This document shows positions 6,855-6,920 of a DNA stretch of 6,920 bases, piece after piece. Below the pieces are notes generated by a model, which saw nothing but the letters and a program-made list of their open reading frames with translations, did no database searches and was not told where the DNA came from. The stretch's first letter is position 1; each line of letters begins with the position of its first letter. The DNA is taken from positions 1 through 6,920 of the forward strand of contig JAZSDX010000032.1 of the NCBI GenBank assembly GCA_045531405.1. The letters run 5' to 3'. The position numbers and the translations under genes were made by a program. The DNA is from RGIG4079 sp045531405 (GTDB taxonomy: Bacteria > Bacteroidota > Bacteroidia > Bacteroidales > Muribaculaceae).

Positions 6855-6873
6855 GTTAAATTTTGTTAAATTT
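6855..6873. repeat. Two copies of GTTAAATTT at 10-bp spacing
   Basis: GTTAAATTT occurs at 6855-6863 and again at 6865-6873, one base apart, directly beside the poly-C tract. The 10-bp period puts both copies on about the same face of the helix. This could be an UP-like element or a regulator site, but in AT-rich DNA it may also be chance. Confidence 0.55.
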
Positions 6874-6920
6874 CTTTTAAGCAATATTGTGATTGTCATT
6901 TCCTAAAAAAGGTTGTCAGA

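Overview
The window looks like a chromosomal segment from a Bacteroidales bacterium (gut or oral Bacteroidota). The evidence is AT-rich DNA, start codons preceded by A/T-rich leaders rather than Shine-Dalgarno sequences, TAnnTTTG-type -7 promoter boxes, a BspA-like leucine-rich repeat surface protein with a type IX-secretion-like C-terminal tail, and a PorT-type outer-membrane beta-barrel. I cannot name the genus from the sequence alone.

All genes lie on the minus strand, so the window is best read from right to left. (1) 6761-6920 is a regulatory region with a perfect -7 box, a run of nine G (minus strand), two copies of a 9-bp repeat at 10-bp spacing, and an imperfect inverted repeat around the whole promoter. 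(2) 6760-3203 encodes a 1185-residue secreted or surface protein: signal peptide, long BspA-type (LRR_5) region, a Tyr-rich propeller-like region of unrecognised family, a fibronectin-III-like domain and a sorting-tail-like C terminus. It ends in a strong intrinsic terminator at 3134-3177. (3) 3014-2337 encodes a membrane zinc metallopeptidase of the YugP family, with its own -7 box and a terminator-like hairpin. (4) 2244-880 is hisS (histidyl-tRNA synthetase), with a -7 box directly next to the preceding terminator. (5) 853-236 encodes a small outer-membrane beta-barrel protein only 26 bp after hisS, probably cotranscribed with it. (6) 98-1 is the start of an IS3-family transposase OrfA that runs off the left edge, with the probable IS end near 140.

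Functionally this is mostly core housekeeping (hisS, YugP-type peptidase) beside cell-envelope genes. I do not see a multi-gene novel system. The items most worth a second look are the homopolymeric G tract and repeats upstream of the surface protein, which suggest possible variable expression, and the unassigned propeller-like middle region of that protein. No tRNA, rRNA or CRISPR array was seen.
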